A program made the position numbers and the translations under genes. A DNA stretch of 64,000 bases from Apostichopus japonicus (taxonomy: Eukaryota > Echinodermata > Holothuroidea > Aspidochirotida > Stichopodidae), in assembly GCF_037975245.1 (NCBI RefSeq), contig NC_092565.1:15467499-15531498 (forward strand), read 5' to 3'. Position 1 is the first letter of the stretch. Each line of letters opens with the position of its first letter. Shown in pieces: positions 36,801-49,200 of this stretch. The notes under the pieces are model-generated. The model worked only from the letters and a program-made list of their open reading frames with translations, was not told the DNA's origin and searched no databases.

Positions 36801-39800
36801 ATGGGTGGGATGGGCTATTCCCCCCCCCTTTGTTTTGTCAAAACAGCCCCCTGATAAAAAATTGCGAGGGCGGAAAAAAAACAACCGAGCAAAATCACAC
36901 CCTGTATTGTATGTCACTAAGATATGTCATTACTAATTTCAGTTACAGTATCAAACAAATCAGTAATTAATTTCATATTTTTTCTGTTTGAATACAACAT
37001 TTTGAGTCCCAAAAATGTTGATGTTCTCGATTGTACCCGTTCCGCAAATTTTCAAAAGTGCCATTATTCAGTCAATGCCGCAACTGTAGTGTGTATATGT
37101 ACATGTGCTGTGGGCGTACTTCCTATTGTAGTTTCTATTGATGCACACGGCTTGTTTGTCTAGCCTTCGCCCTCTTTAGGAAATAATTATACACTATATG
37201 CAAGTTAAGTTTCAGCAATTCCCGCCAATAATTGTTTTTAAACGTTTTTCGTGATGGCCTACAGTATGTTATGTTAGGACAATACCTAAGTACGCATGCT
37301 CAATGAAACGTAGCCTCGGCTCTCAGACTGAATGTAATGCAGCAAAATGGAGAGAGGTTTGTAATTCGCTACAGGGCCCTTCCCAGCAAAGAAATAACAC
37401 ATTTAAGAAAAGTTGTTATCAAAGACACCACTGTAAAACAGTGGAAGAAGGATTGGCTGGTTTGTAAAAGAAAAGACAACAAGCTGTTTATTATCTGTTC
37501 ATCCTATCAGTAGTTTTACATCAATAAAATCAGTTCATGGTTAAAGAACACATTTCAAGCATTTTTATGATTGATTTTCTGTATAAGAAGTGTTAAGCAT
37601 TTAACTCATGAAATAGCCCCCTAACAATTGTCAAGGGGGCTTACTTGGGGGAGAAATACACTTAGCTAAAAATAACCATAATATACATTAGTTTTTAAAC
37701 CTGCCCGATATGTTTCAAGGTAAACTGTGATTTGTGAATCAGGTGCTATCATGATGGTTTAACAGTGAGACTTGAAATACACATTAAAGTAAATCTGTCG
37801 TATATATTTGTCTTGCAGGAAGTTGGTGTGAAGATGGAATCTACAAAAGCCAGACATCCTCAGCTGCTGTATGAAAGTAAAGTTTACAAGTTACTATTAG
37901 CTGGTCCTGGTGCAGCAGTCCCCAAAATCAGGTAACTCATACAGTGTACATGTAGTCTAATTAAGTTCTAAGACACATTTGGGTAAGGTGCAGGCTGCAT
38001 GCACCACCTTCAGCAAAATTTTAGCGACTTGTCAGGAAAGGTTTTCAAATCCTATCCTGCAAGGAAAAGCATGAAATATGTATACTTGGGCTATTTCAAG
38101 GAGTCTTCTGAATATAAACCAGCCTTGCCCACAGAGTAGTTGCGTCTGAAACGGTGAATTTCAAATCAAGTTAGTGTATTTTTATGACCTGTGGCTTGAG
38201 GCCTACAGATCATCACTGATGTTGATTTCATTCATATATGTAAGAATTAGACATTGATGTTTTGCTGTCTGTAGAAGTTGCACATGTTTGCAAAGTTACC
38301 AAAATTTTATATTCTCCTGCACATGCAAAACATTATTCATGTGGGACTATGGAGGAACTGGACAGAGGTTATGACACATTTTATGATATTGTTTAATTTG
38401 AGCTCTGCTTGCTCCAACAAATTTATGTCGTTAGTTCTTCAATGCTTTGTAGGCATTGTTAATAATGGTGGTAATAATGTTACATTGATAAGAAGCATTG
38501 TTGCATATATGTACTCTTCACACACAATGTATTGCAATTTACATTGTAGTGAAGATGCTTTCATGCTTTATATTTTTCAGGTGGTATGGGACAGAAAATG
38601 AGCATAATATAATGGTTATGGATCTACTTGGTCCTAGTTTAGAAGATCTTTTCAACTTCTGTGACAGAAAGTTTAGTTTGAAAACCGTTCTAATGCTTGC
38701 TGATCAGGTAGGGTATATCATCATATTATTAATTGTTTGTGTATTATGCATTAGACATCACATGACACGGTGTATGTTGGGTACACTTTCCTGCACTCAC
38801 AGTAAGAAATAATGTGAAAGTGATACCCACCGGTTTTGTTTATGATGTATCTGTTTTGTGTGGGAGTAGAAATGATACATAAAGCTAAAATATGGAGATA
38901 GACAGTAGTTTCCTGGATAGGTAGAGACTTTGTCATTACAATGTTTAAAAATCTTTTTGGAATCCCTATTTTGCTTATCGCTTGAAAAAAAGTCTGAAAA
39001 GAAAAAACACATTTCTTACATTGTTTAAAAATGTCCCAACATTTATTTGAAACATGCTGGTCATGTTTTTACCAGTTGTGAGGTAGGTTCACACACATAG
39101 ATTGTACACAGTGTACGTTTTGCTACACATCGTGTCAGGCTGCAACTGAATTTCACTGATGCAAAAGAGAGTTACTTTAAATCATTCATGCCAAAAGAAA
39201 GAAAGAAATTGGTATTACTTACCTACTCTCCGTCTCGTAGTCTATTTGGTTGTAAAGAAACAGACGCTGTTATATTATTCATGTCACAGTGTTAAGCAAT
39301 ATCTGTCTCTTTTTATTCCACAGATGCTTGGTCGTATAGACTATGTACACAACAGAAATTTTATTCACAGAGACATTAAGCCAGATAACTTCCTGATGGG
39401 AATTGGAAAGCATTGTAATCAGGTGAGTTATAAACCATGCAGAGGATTTTCTTCATTCTCTTAGAACCAGCATTAATCTCTGTTTTGAAAACGTGTTGTT
39501 TCAAGATGCGTAATGCTGTATCTGCACTTGTCATGTGCATGCTATGCAGGTGTAATGAGTAGATTCTCCAGGGACTTTTGAATCCCTGAATGTAGTCTAG
39601 TCCGACTGAAGTGACCTCCAAGCATCCAAAACAGGATTTTTTAAATTTTATAATGTGGCCCTAAAGACTCTTTAATGTTTTTTGTTGTGTTTAGATGCTC
39701 CAATAGGATTACCTAATATATGGACCTTTTGTAAAGAATTTTGTTTACCCATTTCCATGTAGCATGACGTGACAGGTTTTCCAATTTGTGTCGTCCAGTT

Positions 39801-42800
39801 TGAAGTGCTGATGTTCATTTGTTCGAAGAAATACCAAAGTGATAACTGGGGAAAACGTGCAACTTATTTTGCACATCATCTTTTTCCTTTCCACAGATAT
39901 TCATAATAGATTTTGGTCTTGCCAAGAAATATCGTGATCAGAAGACCAAACAACACATACCATTTAGAGACGACAAAAACCTCACTGGTACTGCCAGATA
40001 TGCAAGCATAAATGCCCATTTGGGCATTGAACAAAGGTAATTTGAATAACCATAACGAAATGATTAAAAGAAAACTCCAATCTATTACTAGTGCTTTTAG
40101 TTATCAGTTTAAGTTTAAAGTTTGATCACAGTTAAGTTGTAACATATGAAAGTCAAGCAGTCAAGAAATAAAAGATACTACAAACTTTAACATGGCGGCA
40201 CACTTAACAGGGATGTAAGTCTTCCGTATTTTTACGGAAATCCGGTTTTTTTTAAATTCCAATAAGTCTTCCGTATTTTTACGGAAATCCGTTTTTTTTT
40301 TTTTTTTAATTCCAATAAAGTTCCACAAAATTGTTCGAATATCAAAGACACAACGCGGCAAAAATGCCTGGCCCGTTGCAGCAAGCTAACTTCAATTTTC
40401 ACTCATCGATCACTCAAAATACCATTTCCAGTTTCGCATCATCGCATTGCACTGTACAACATTGTGCCATGTGAATATCGTTGCGTACGTGCGAACTTCA
40501 AATCGCTATAGCTCATTTCTGTCGTTGAAAAACCTTGCCTAATTCATGTTGATTGGACTGCTAATTAATATCTTCGTAACTGCTGGTGCTCGACATAAGT
40601 TTTGGAATTAACGCTTGTGATATTTGTGAGCGGCGGAAATCTACGGGATACGCATATGAAATTCGATATTTGTGATCGCTTTCGAATGTGAGACTGTTTT
40701 TTATTCCGTAGTTCGCTGCGACGTATTCGTAACTTTGAGCTAGCCTAACATAACGATAGTGTGTAAGTAGTAAGAACTAGGGATAGGATGTGTTAGCACT
40801 AATACTTTTAAGCTAGCCTAACATACTGTAACGATAGTGTGTAAGTAGTCAGAGCTAGGAGTAGGATGTGTTAGGACGGCATTCACCTGGGGTCTCCGAA
40901 TATTTTTCCGGTTTTTTTTTTGGCTGCACTTACATCCCTGACTTAAATAGAAAAGATGAGGAAATGAAGAAATTGTTATCACATCATTTATTTAAGGACT
41001 TTGTGTTTGTCTCTCTGACAAAAATATGTAGCAAACTAACAAAGAATGACCAACATGTACAGCACATTGTAGGAGATATGTGTAGGCTTTGGTGTTGTTG
41101 CCGTGTAATCCTTAAATGAATGAATGTACCATTTAAAATAATATACCAACATAAAATTGCATTTCCGTTAAACGGCCACTCAGCTCTGTTGCCTAGCATT
41201 TTTAGCAGTTTGTGGGCAACAGCATCTTCTGTTATATAATTCTACATGTAAATTTGACATTTAAACATGGCCGAATGGCACTAGTACCAATGGCCACTTT
41301 TGTTGTAAATTAAAATAGGTCTCACGAACAGTCCTATTTTGTCATGTAGTACACTACACTGTACTGTGCACCTGTTAGATGTATATGTGCAAAAGCCTGT
41401 AGTGAGTGAGGCTGTATCCGCAGTTGCATACTATTCAATGCTGACAGTTTTTCAAAAATTGTGTTTATAAGATAGCAAGAAAATATTCCTTTTTGTGCTG
41501 TATAGCATTAAATGTATTTATACATTCTTAAGAGTCAACCTGTTGTTCAATGTGAATTCATGATGCATTCTGGTTGATATGTCCTTGACTTGTTTACTAC
41601 TTTTAACAATCTGTTGCTTTGTTTCTAGTAGTCAGATAACTAATATAAGTGCACAGACAAAGACTACTGCACAATCAGCCTGAGCTGAATTTGTTTACTG
41701 CTATCTTTACAACAAAAGATCTGTCATATCAATTCTTTATATTTTTATTAATTAATGGAACAAAGTTCAACTGTGTGCTTTCATTACCGTCAGGTGAGAT
41801 GTAAAAGGTGCCTTGTCATTGTTTGTGCTTACAAGCCTATAAGCAAACAAACAGTGATAACAGCTAATGATAGAATATGGAAAGATGTTTATGTTATCAA
41901 CTGATTCAGGTACACAGTACCTCTTAGAGTGAATTTAGTACACCTGTACAATCTACGAACAGTTATTGTCAACAATTTGCTATATGCTCATACGATTTTC
42001 TTCTATTTTGATCGTAGCGTCGATGAAACAAGTTCAAACATTTAAATACTGTACTGTAAATATATCTACACTATAAATGAATTATTGTTCACCAATCTTG
42101 TTCCATTAACCATTGAGCTCTTAGCAGTACATACTTTGGTTCATTGGTGGTCAAAGGTCATGTAAGGCTATCATTGTTACCAACCAAAGTTGACAACAGG
42201 GTTGAGTAGTTTTTGAACTGGTTTTGCAAGCATTACAGGTCAAAGGTTATTTAGGGTTAGTTGGAATAAATAGGGAGTATACATTTTGAGATTATGTACA
42301 AGAACCTCTGCCCTCTGACCAGAAGTGTTTTGTAGAGATCGATGTCAACTTAGGGCTGAGTCGTTCAGCCACTCTCCTGAGGTCAGTGGTTCACTTCTAG
42401 CCAAAGACCTTATCTCTCTCTCTCCCTTATAAGATTCACATTGTTATAGCAGCCATGTTGGTTGCCATTAAACACCCTACCTACTACACTGTTGAGAAAA
42501 CAGAGTCTGAATGGATTCTTTAAAATATTATTAATGCGTCATGCCAAACCTACTTTAGTTTCTGTTAGTCATGTTTCTTGCAAATGAACTAGAAAAGTTT
42601 GGATTCTTGATGCAAAGCTGAGGAAGAATATCTTTGTACTGTTAGTTAAGATACGAACAAGTAGTGTGTGTATCTCGGGCAGGTATTCATTCTATTGTGC
42701 TTTTCAATCGTTAGTAGAAGAAGATCTTTGAATAAATCATATCTTCCCTTTAAATAGCATTGTAAAAGAGAAGGGAACGATAAGAAATTTGTATCATAAT

Positions 42801-45800
42801 AAACTCTTTCTGTTTCCTGCTCATGCCGTCGGGTTACAAATAACAATGTGTTTTCACTTAGTGCAGGAAGTGAATGTAGTGTTGATTGAGTTGCATATAT
42901 ATATATATACTGTATATTGTAACATATCAATAGTGTAATGCGTGTAATACTCTGAAGTATAACTATCACAGCATAGGGAATTTAAAGTCACAGGCAAAGT
43001 CTGAAATATTTGAGCATCTCAGAAAACATTTCTATGTAATGAACACATGTCTAAAATATATGAATTTATGGGATCTGACATTTCGATCAAAGGTTATCGT
43101 TCACAATCCATATTATGCTTTCTCTTTCTAGGACAAAACTTAGCAGTAAATTTTTTTTCATTCTGTCGTGACTCAGATATTAAGCCTTGTATCATACGAA
43201 ATGTAACTACAGCTGAAGGAATTGTATTTCTTTTTCATTCCGTTATAGTCGGAGAGACGATTTGGAATCGCTAGGTTATGTGCTAATGTACTTCAACAAA
43301 TCCACCTTGCCTTGGCAGGGCCTAAAAGCATGTACCAAAAAACAGAAGTATGAAAAGATCAGCGAGAAGAAGATGTCAACTACCCCAGAAATGCTCTGTA
43401 AAGTAAGTCTTGTCACACCTGATGAATATAACAAAAGAAAAGATCAGATCCTTGGCCTTTAATTTGTACAGAACTTTATCATTGGAAAAATGCACTTTAA
43501 GGAACTCTAGCCAAACTTATGGTGAGATTAGGATATAGTTAGATTTGGCTGTGTGTCTATTGGCCAGTCATTTCTGATGTTTGATAATTCTACCATTTGA
43601 CTATCCACTCTATCACACTTTTGTAAATTGAAAAAAATTATTACTAATAAATTGTGCACTATGAAGAAACACATGCACTGTTTGACACTGCAGATCAACG
43701 TTATTGTAAATTGTACTAAGCAATATTGAATTAAATATTGCCTCCTTTTGTTTGCATAACTGAAATGAAAGGTAAGGAAAACTCTGTCATGACAGGCAAT
43801 TTCGACCTGGCCTTGGTTCATATCTGTATATAGTTTATATATATACATATATAGTTGAAGGAACAATGCCAACAGAAGCAACTACGCCTGTATGACTGAT
43901 CACAAAGGATCAACAGTTGGTGACTGGTATTATATGTGTGCAGTCTGCTGTGTCAGAGATATAGAACAAGTCTTTAATATTTGTTGGGTGTGGTGGTATT
44001 GGTACTAATAGAAATAATAACTATCACTATATTATCATTGGGACACACATATAGTAGTTGGTACCTTTCTCTTGGGTGTGTTGCTAAAGTCCAAGTGAAA
44101 TAGGTTTTGGGTAAATCTTCTGGGAATCATTAAGTGTTCTAATTTTGTATAGCAGTTTGGAGGCTGTGAAGTTTGCCTCTTATAAGGTTACCATGGTTTC
44201 TATCTACTGCTATACATCTTTGGAATTTGGACCATTTTGTTTCTAGCATTTTGCGCTGCGATACCTGATAAATCATTCCCTGATCATACGTCAATATGTC
44301 TGTTCATGGATGTGAATATTCATGTATTTCATCCAAATTGATACAAATTTCTTTCAGCTTCCTATGAGATCTACACATGAACTCACAGTCTAAAAGCAAT
44401 ACATAACACACAAAACAATTAGTACATTGGTGTGAGCACTGTGTCCTGCAAGACTGGCACATCATAACTGAAGCAATACTATGCATACTTCCAAGATGAG
44501 CTCTGCATTCTCTACAAAATACCATGAGATTGTTTTATTTTAGACTCTTTGTTGTATTGATATCAATATGCTGTAGTATGTTGGAAGCATGTTTCTTTGT
44601 AACTGTGTGTTATGGATGGATTTATTGTCAGAGCTGATACTTTTGCCTGAGACATATCATCTATCTAATTGTAAAGTTTATACCTCCTGTTAGTATTGTT
44701 AGGTGTTCTGTGATTTTCAAGAGCCATTCTGAATAACTAAAGTACAGTTGGTTTCCTTATCGTACGCCTTGCAAACAGAATTTCTGAAATGATAAAATAT
44801 TCAAGGTTAATTAGCTGTGTGAAGGTGAATATCTTTCCATTATTTTCATAAATGTTCAGGCATCTTCAGATGCTGTGTCTTCACATAAACTGGAATTGCA
44901 CACAGTAATATTTTAGTAGGAAGAATAAAGAAAAAAAGCTTTTACAGTTTCAGTCGATATTGTTTGTTCAATGTTTAGTCAGTAGGAGGGGTGACAAAAT
45001 TTAGTTTGGCTCGAGTAACTATTGTTAGTGAATTTGCTAACAAAGGTACGAGGAATGAGATGATTGCTTTGCTGGAAGTTGTGCTGTAGTAAATATGTAT
45101 TATTATATTGGACTTGTAAGGTTTACATGCTCTTAGGGTGGTGCCAGTAAAATGCATTTCATGAGAAAAGATTCTTATTTCTGTCAGCTTGTGAAACAGT
45201 TCTAGCAAAGGGTGAGAAACTGAACGGCTACAGTTCAACAATATTTTATAAAACTTCCTCTGTCAGTCTGTTTAATGTCTCATTGTAGACATACTTTGCA
45301 TTGTAAGTTATAGTGACCTGTTTGACTAGATTTACAGTATGATGGTACAACTAGATGGTTCATTTTGTTTAGAGTAAGTGTACTCTAACAACATCCAGGC
45401 CTGATGAAGGTGAGCAAGAGGGGGGGTGGGGGGTGGTTCCAGCCCCATGGGTATGGTTGATAAAGGAGATGGAGAATATATGGTGAACCGGGTGCAATGT
45501 CATCTTCACTCTTCTAGTATTAGTGTCTGTATCAGTTCTCCACATTTCACTGTTATGACCATGGATTGCTGTTAAAATGTCTTTATAAGACTAATCTGGA
45601 TGATTGTATACAATATGTTACTTACTTTACTTCTTCTCTACTGCCTTTTGCCAGGGATTTCCAGCCGAATTTGCAATGTACCTGAAGTATTGTCGCCAGT
45701 TGGGATTCGAGGAAGCCCCAAACTATGTTTACCTCCGCCAGCTGTTTCGAATTCTCTTTAGAACCTTGAATCACCAGTACGATTACGTATTTGATTGGAC

Positions 45801-45918
45801 CCTCCTGAAACAGAAAGCTTCAATCCAAGGGTCCATCAGCAGTAGCGTGAACCCCTCGGGCCATCCCACCACAGCCCACAACCTCCGACACACAGACAGC
45901 AAAGCGAGCAGACCTTAA
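33708..45918 (+). CDS. CSNK1A1: Casein kinase I alpha (complete, seven coding exons)
   Basis: CK1 alpha is a Ser/Thr kinase that primes beta-catenin in the Wnt destruction complex, phosphorylates Hedgehog-pathway and clock proteins, and acts in cytoplasm and nucleus. Exons 33708-33833, 37819-37931, 38581-38707, 39324-39422, 39897-40036, 43249-43402 and 45655-45918 join in frame to 340 residues (human 337). Seen: glycine loop GSGSFG (25-30), ATP lysine K47, HRDIKPDN (137-144, catalytic Asp139), DFG (160-162), the CK1-specific SIN (192-194) in place of APE, and TKKQKYEKI in the C lobe. All introns are GT-AG. The ATG has A at -3. Oddities: Gly45 where the VAVK motif has Ala, and a two-residue insertion in [14 protein letters not shown] before beta-4. 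The short Ser/Thr/His-rich tail differs from vertebrates. Identity with the alpha class rather than delta/epsilon rests on the [15 protein letters not shown] and RTLNHQYDY segments and the short tail. Confidence 0.97.
33834..37818 (+). other. Casein kinase I alpha intron 1
   Basis: A 3,985-bp intron. Its first 600 bp are dense in AGGCCTA/TAGGCC palindromes (about 34060-34390). A CAATCCCC short repeat lies near 36175-36200 and a C-then-A homopolymer near 35986-36003. No gene of its own is seen. Confidence 0.85.
37819..37931 (+). CDS. CSNK1A1: Casein kinase I alpha, coding exon 2
   Basis: Residues 43-79 plus two bases of Arg80. Acceptor TTGTCTTGCAG, donor GTAACT. Carries the ATP lysine in EVGVKMES and the conserved [11 protein letters not shown]. 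It also carries both the Gly45 change and the two-residue insertion relative to human. Confidence 0.95.
38581..38707 (+). CDS. CSNK1A1: Casein kinase I alpha, coding exon 3
   Basis: Completes Arg80 and encodes residues 81-122, including [16 protein letters not shown] (hinge and helix D) and ending LADQ. Acceptor TATTTTTCAG, donor GTAGGG, phase 0. Confidence 0.96.
39324..39422 (+). CDS. CSNK1A1: Casein kinase I alpha, coding exon 4
   Basis: Residues 123-155. Contains the catalytic loop [12 protein letters not shown] and ends KHCNQ. Acceptor TTTTTATTCCACAG, donor GTGAGT, phase 0. Confidence 0.96.
39897..40036 (+). CDS. CSNK1A1: Casein kinase I alpha, coding exon 5
   Basis: Residues 156-201 plus two bases of Ser202. 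Contains [10 protein letters not shown] and the activation segment [14 protein letters not shown]. Acceptor TTTCCTTTCCACAG, donor GTAATT. Confidence 0.96.
40208..40940. mobile_element. DNA transposon in casein kinase intron 5 (733 bp)
   Basis: Both ends read CAGGGATGTAAGT inward: 40208-40220, and reversed at 40928-40940. The hexamer ACTTAA directly flanks both sides (40202-40207 and 40941-40946). The ends fit the hAT consensus, but hAT elements make 8-bp duplications, so one flank may be altered or the superfamily may differ. Inside the left end, CTTCCGTATTTTTACGGAA (a hairpin) is in a 47-bp unit repeated twice (40216-40262 and from 40263). No transposase frame is seen. It lies between exons 5 and 6 and should be removed by splicing. 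Confidence 0.75.
40941..43248 (+). other. Rest of casein kinase intron 5
   Basis: No coding content beyond chance frames. Two segments near 42145-42160 and 42236-42260 carry GGTCAAAGGT(C/T)A, matching the dispersed motif at 61139-61151. A TA tract lies at 42896-42909. Confidence 0.7.
43249..43402 (+). CDS. CSNK1A1: Casein kinase I alpha, coding exon 6
   Basis: Completes Ser202 and encodes residues 203-253, including [23 protein letters not shown] and [13 protein letters not shown]. Acceptor CGTTATAG, donor GTAAGT, phase 0. Confidence 0.96.
43403..45654 (+). other. Casein kinase I alpha intron 6
   Basis: A 2,252-bp intron. A minus-strand open frame at 44304-44525 is rich in cysteine (several CxxC pairs), but lacks splice context and relatives. 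A G-rich patch lies near 45420-45435. Nothing else is supported. Confidence 0.8.
45655..45918 (+). CDS. CSNK1A1: Casein kinase I alpha, last coding exon
   Basis: Residues 254-340 and the stop TAA (45916-45918). Contains [30 protein letters not shown] and [10 protein letters not shown], then a divergent Ser/Thr/His-rich tail of about 36 residues. Acceptor CTTTTGCCAG. Confidence 0.96.
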   Translation, partial: GFPAEFAMYLKYCRQLGFEEAPNYVYLRQLFRILFRTLNHQYDYVFDWTLLKQKASIQGSISSSVNPSGHPTTAHNLRHTDSKASRP

Positions 45919-48900
45919 TGAAGTCTTTGAGGGCATTATAAATACTACTACTACTACAGGACTAGTGCAGATAGTGCTTAATTGCAATAAACAGTACAAA
46001 CGAGGCATGAAAGGTGTCCAACACCAGCTATTTATTTGGCAGGAGCACAGGAAACCATTATCAATGGTTTTCCTTGCTGTGGTGCATTGTGTGTGAAAGT
46101 TACTTCCTATAATAATCAGTCTTTTGGAATTGAATCATTGGGGGCTTTCCCAGTTTTCTCTGTCTCATCTGGACTATTTTACCTTTAGAAATATGACCTC
46201 TTCATTCTTTCATTTGACAGACAGTGCGCTGTAACCTTTTTTCACATAGTGATGTTATTGTACTTAGTTATTCTGTGACATCACACCTACCACAAGACTG
46301 GAGTCGTTATTCGTCGATTTGCATCGATATTTTTGAAGTAGTCTTTAAACAAACTCTTGTGACAAGCCAAAAAAAAAAATGTGTAAGTGTTTTCTGAGTA
46401 GTGATGTTTTCAAAAAAAGTGTGGCAAAGTGATTTCTGCTTAGCTTCAATTGTAACATGTGTGTTTACTCAGTCACTGGCTAGTACACATATACACAAGA
46501 ACTCTTTGATATAGTTACGAAGAGATTTGGGCGCAAGATTACTGCATTCATTTCTATATCAGAGAGGCATTTGAAAGCCTGTGAATGATGCCATCTGCTA
46601 TCTTTTGTTGCACAAAAATTGAATGTATCCAGTTGGGGAGATTGGTTATGATTGATGTTACTTGAATCATTTGGTGTATTGTGTATAAATCACTGATGCA
46701 GAATAAGCTCCCATTTCCTCTCTTATTAATGAAAACCTTCTCTGAATGTTTGTATACCTATTTTTTTTTATCTATTGCTGTGAACATACTGTTCAGTCCT
46801 AATGTTGTCAGAGCAATGAAAGCATCACAGTAAGATCACAGTAAAGGCCTTGCACCATCACATTACAATGAAACTGGACCAAATCACAGTTAAAAGCCTA
46901 GCCAAACCACAGTGAAATCTCAGTACCATCACAACACAATGCTGGAAAGCATCACCATGAACATGAACCATGTCATGGTGGTAGGATAATAAGTTGCAAA
47001 CTAATTGTGAAATCTCTTTGTGTCTATCATGATTATGCTAATTATTCTGTTAATATCGGAAACTACTTCCTTTGCTCAGTAAGTCACACATATTAATACT
47101 AAAGTGGTCTGTGTAATTTAAAATAAGAGTCTGTCTGTCAGTCAGTCTGTCTGTCAGTCCTAGTAATATTAAGACATGAAAAGTGTGTCTTTGTATCGTA
47201 CAGTTGGCTTAGTTTATAACAAGATTGACTGAAAGGTAATTATTTAGATGGATTTCATTTTCAAACTTGTTGGTATGATACATTATACATTTGTTATATC
47301 ATGAAAGAGCCTTAGTTTGTAAAGTGATGCAGGTAACAACTCTTTCAAACGTACAAAATTCTAACGGTTATTTCAGTGAAGAATTTATAATACAAGACTA
47401 TCATGATTATGATCTACCAACCCATACCCAGCAATGTATTATATAAAAAAGAGTAAAAAAATTCAAATGATTCACAAAAGGGAAGATGGATTACAGTTCT
47501 TGAAGTATTTTTTTGTCAGGTGAAATAATCAAATCAACCCTATTGTTTTTAACCCAAATTTTGCTCAAAATACTACTCTTTAAGAAAAGAAAAGATATGT
47601 CTACGGTAAGGATCTCTAAGATTCGCTGGAGGTCTTAATGTAGATTGCTGAAATTATTCAAACAACAAGTTTGCATGTTTCTTTCTCAAACTTGTATTCT
47701 ACTGCTTCATGGAACACTAAGTGACTAATTTTGTTCATGCATCGAATAACAAACAAAACGTTTGAAGAGACTCTGGTCTGATTTAACTCTAAATCCTTGC
47801 ATAATGTTATTCATTTGTTTCTGAGTAAATTGTGGTGTGCTATTAGTCCGGCAGTTAATGACAAGTCTTTACTCTATTAAATCTGGAAATTGATTGTGAT
47901 CTTGGTGAAAGGCAACAATCTCATTTGGCTGCTATATTGTTGTAATGCAAACACTACTATAAAGATAAATGAAACACCTATGTTAGTACCACAACAGGGA
48001 CCCATTACAACAGAGAGGGTTGGTGATAACCATCGTCCACCAGATTTTCAAGAAACCTGACTTGACAAATTTATCAATTTTTTGTAATTCATTTTCATCA
48101 ACCAATAATATTCTTCCAATTAAAAACAAAAAGGGATCAATTATACCTTCCATAACTCACTTTGAAGTGAATTTCTTTCATAGATGTGACTATCTGAAAA
48201 ATTTCACTTGCTAATTTTGTACTTTTGTGTTCCAAACTAAAAATGTCAGTTTGCAGATCGCTGGATTCGTTTTCTTATCGGCAACATTGTTTCTTGTAAG
48301 GTACAGCATATGGCCATAGCTGTTCATATTCCTAGATTTTCATGTAAAACCATATTTTTTGGGGGGAACATGTTTGTGATAACTGCAGCCAGTTGTTGCT
48401 TCATCAAATTTTGGGGGGTAATAGTCTGTTTTGAATATTTTCTGTTATTTATTAAAGGAATTCTCATTTCGTAAAGAAATTTTGACATGATCTGTGTGAT
48501 GAAGAGAGGTAGATAACTTTTGTACCCTATTTAGATGTTGCCACAGCAACCAGAATTTTGCCGTTCCCAGCAATCCCGTAGATAATTTATTTAAGCACTT
48601 AATTAATGGTATTACCGTACTTAAGCAGTATTTAATCCTTTCATATCTGAAGGAACGGGAGTGAAGCGAATTTCTGTAAGCTTAAAGTTTGCCTGCCTGA
48701 CTGTTTAGCTATATCTAAGATATTCCACATCTTTCGTGTTGTAAATGAGTTTTGATGACAATCTTCTGTACTGAACTGTGCATCAAACAACATCCAATGG
48801 TCTGTGCCTTTAATATTGGTGATACAATATTTTCATTGTTTTGATAAAAAACAAAAAAAGGAGATGGTAAATGGTGTGTGAATAAAATTTCACCATTCAT

Positions 48901-49200
48901 GTGGGCAGGGTTAAGAGAAGGAGTAAGGATGGAATTACTTTATTGTTAATGGTGCATTTATGACATCACACGTGCTTGCTTCAAGTTCACTTTTGATACA
49001 AAATATATTGACTAAAACCATCAATATATGCGATGTTGGAGTTGAATGCAAATTACACCAAGATGCTTACAAGTTACTTTTTTTTTTTTTTCTTCTTTTT
49101 TTTTCCAATTCAAAACAGACAAAATTACCTTTGAACTATACTCTTCAGAACTATCAATAAATTTCCTGGTTTGTAGGTGCAATAAAACTGAATATTATCA
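45919..49200 (+). other. Probable casein kinase 3' UTR and downstream DNA
   Basis: AATAAA polyadenylation signals occur at 45986-45991, 49156-49161 and 49181-49186. CK1 alpha transcripts of other animals often have long 3' UTRs, so the true end could be anywhere among these. A patch at about 46815-46985 is unusually rich in short ATCACAGT/CCATCAC words. A GTCTGTCTGTCAGTC tetranucleotide tract lies near 47130-47160. No second gene is seen. The 3' boundary is a guess. Confidence 0.4.

Noticed and set aside
44304..44525. Cysteine-rich minus-strand frame with CxxC pairs, like a zinc-binding domain
   Set aside because: Lies within a kinase intron, spacing fits no zinc-finger family I know, and there are no convincing splice sites.
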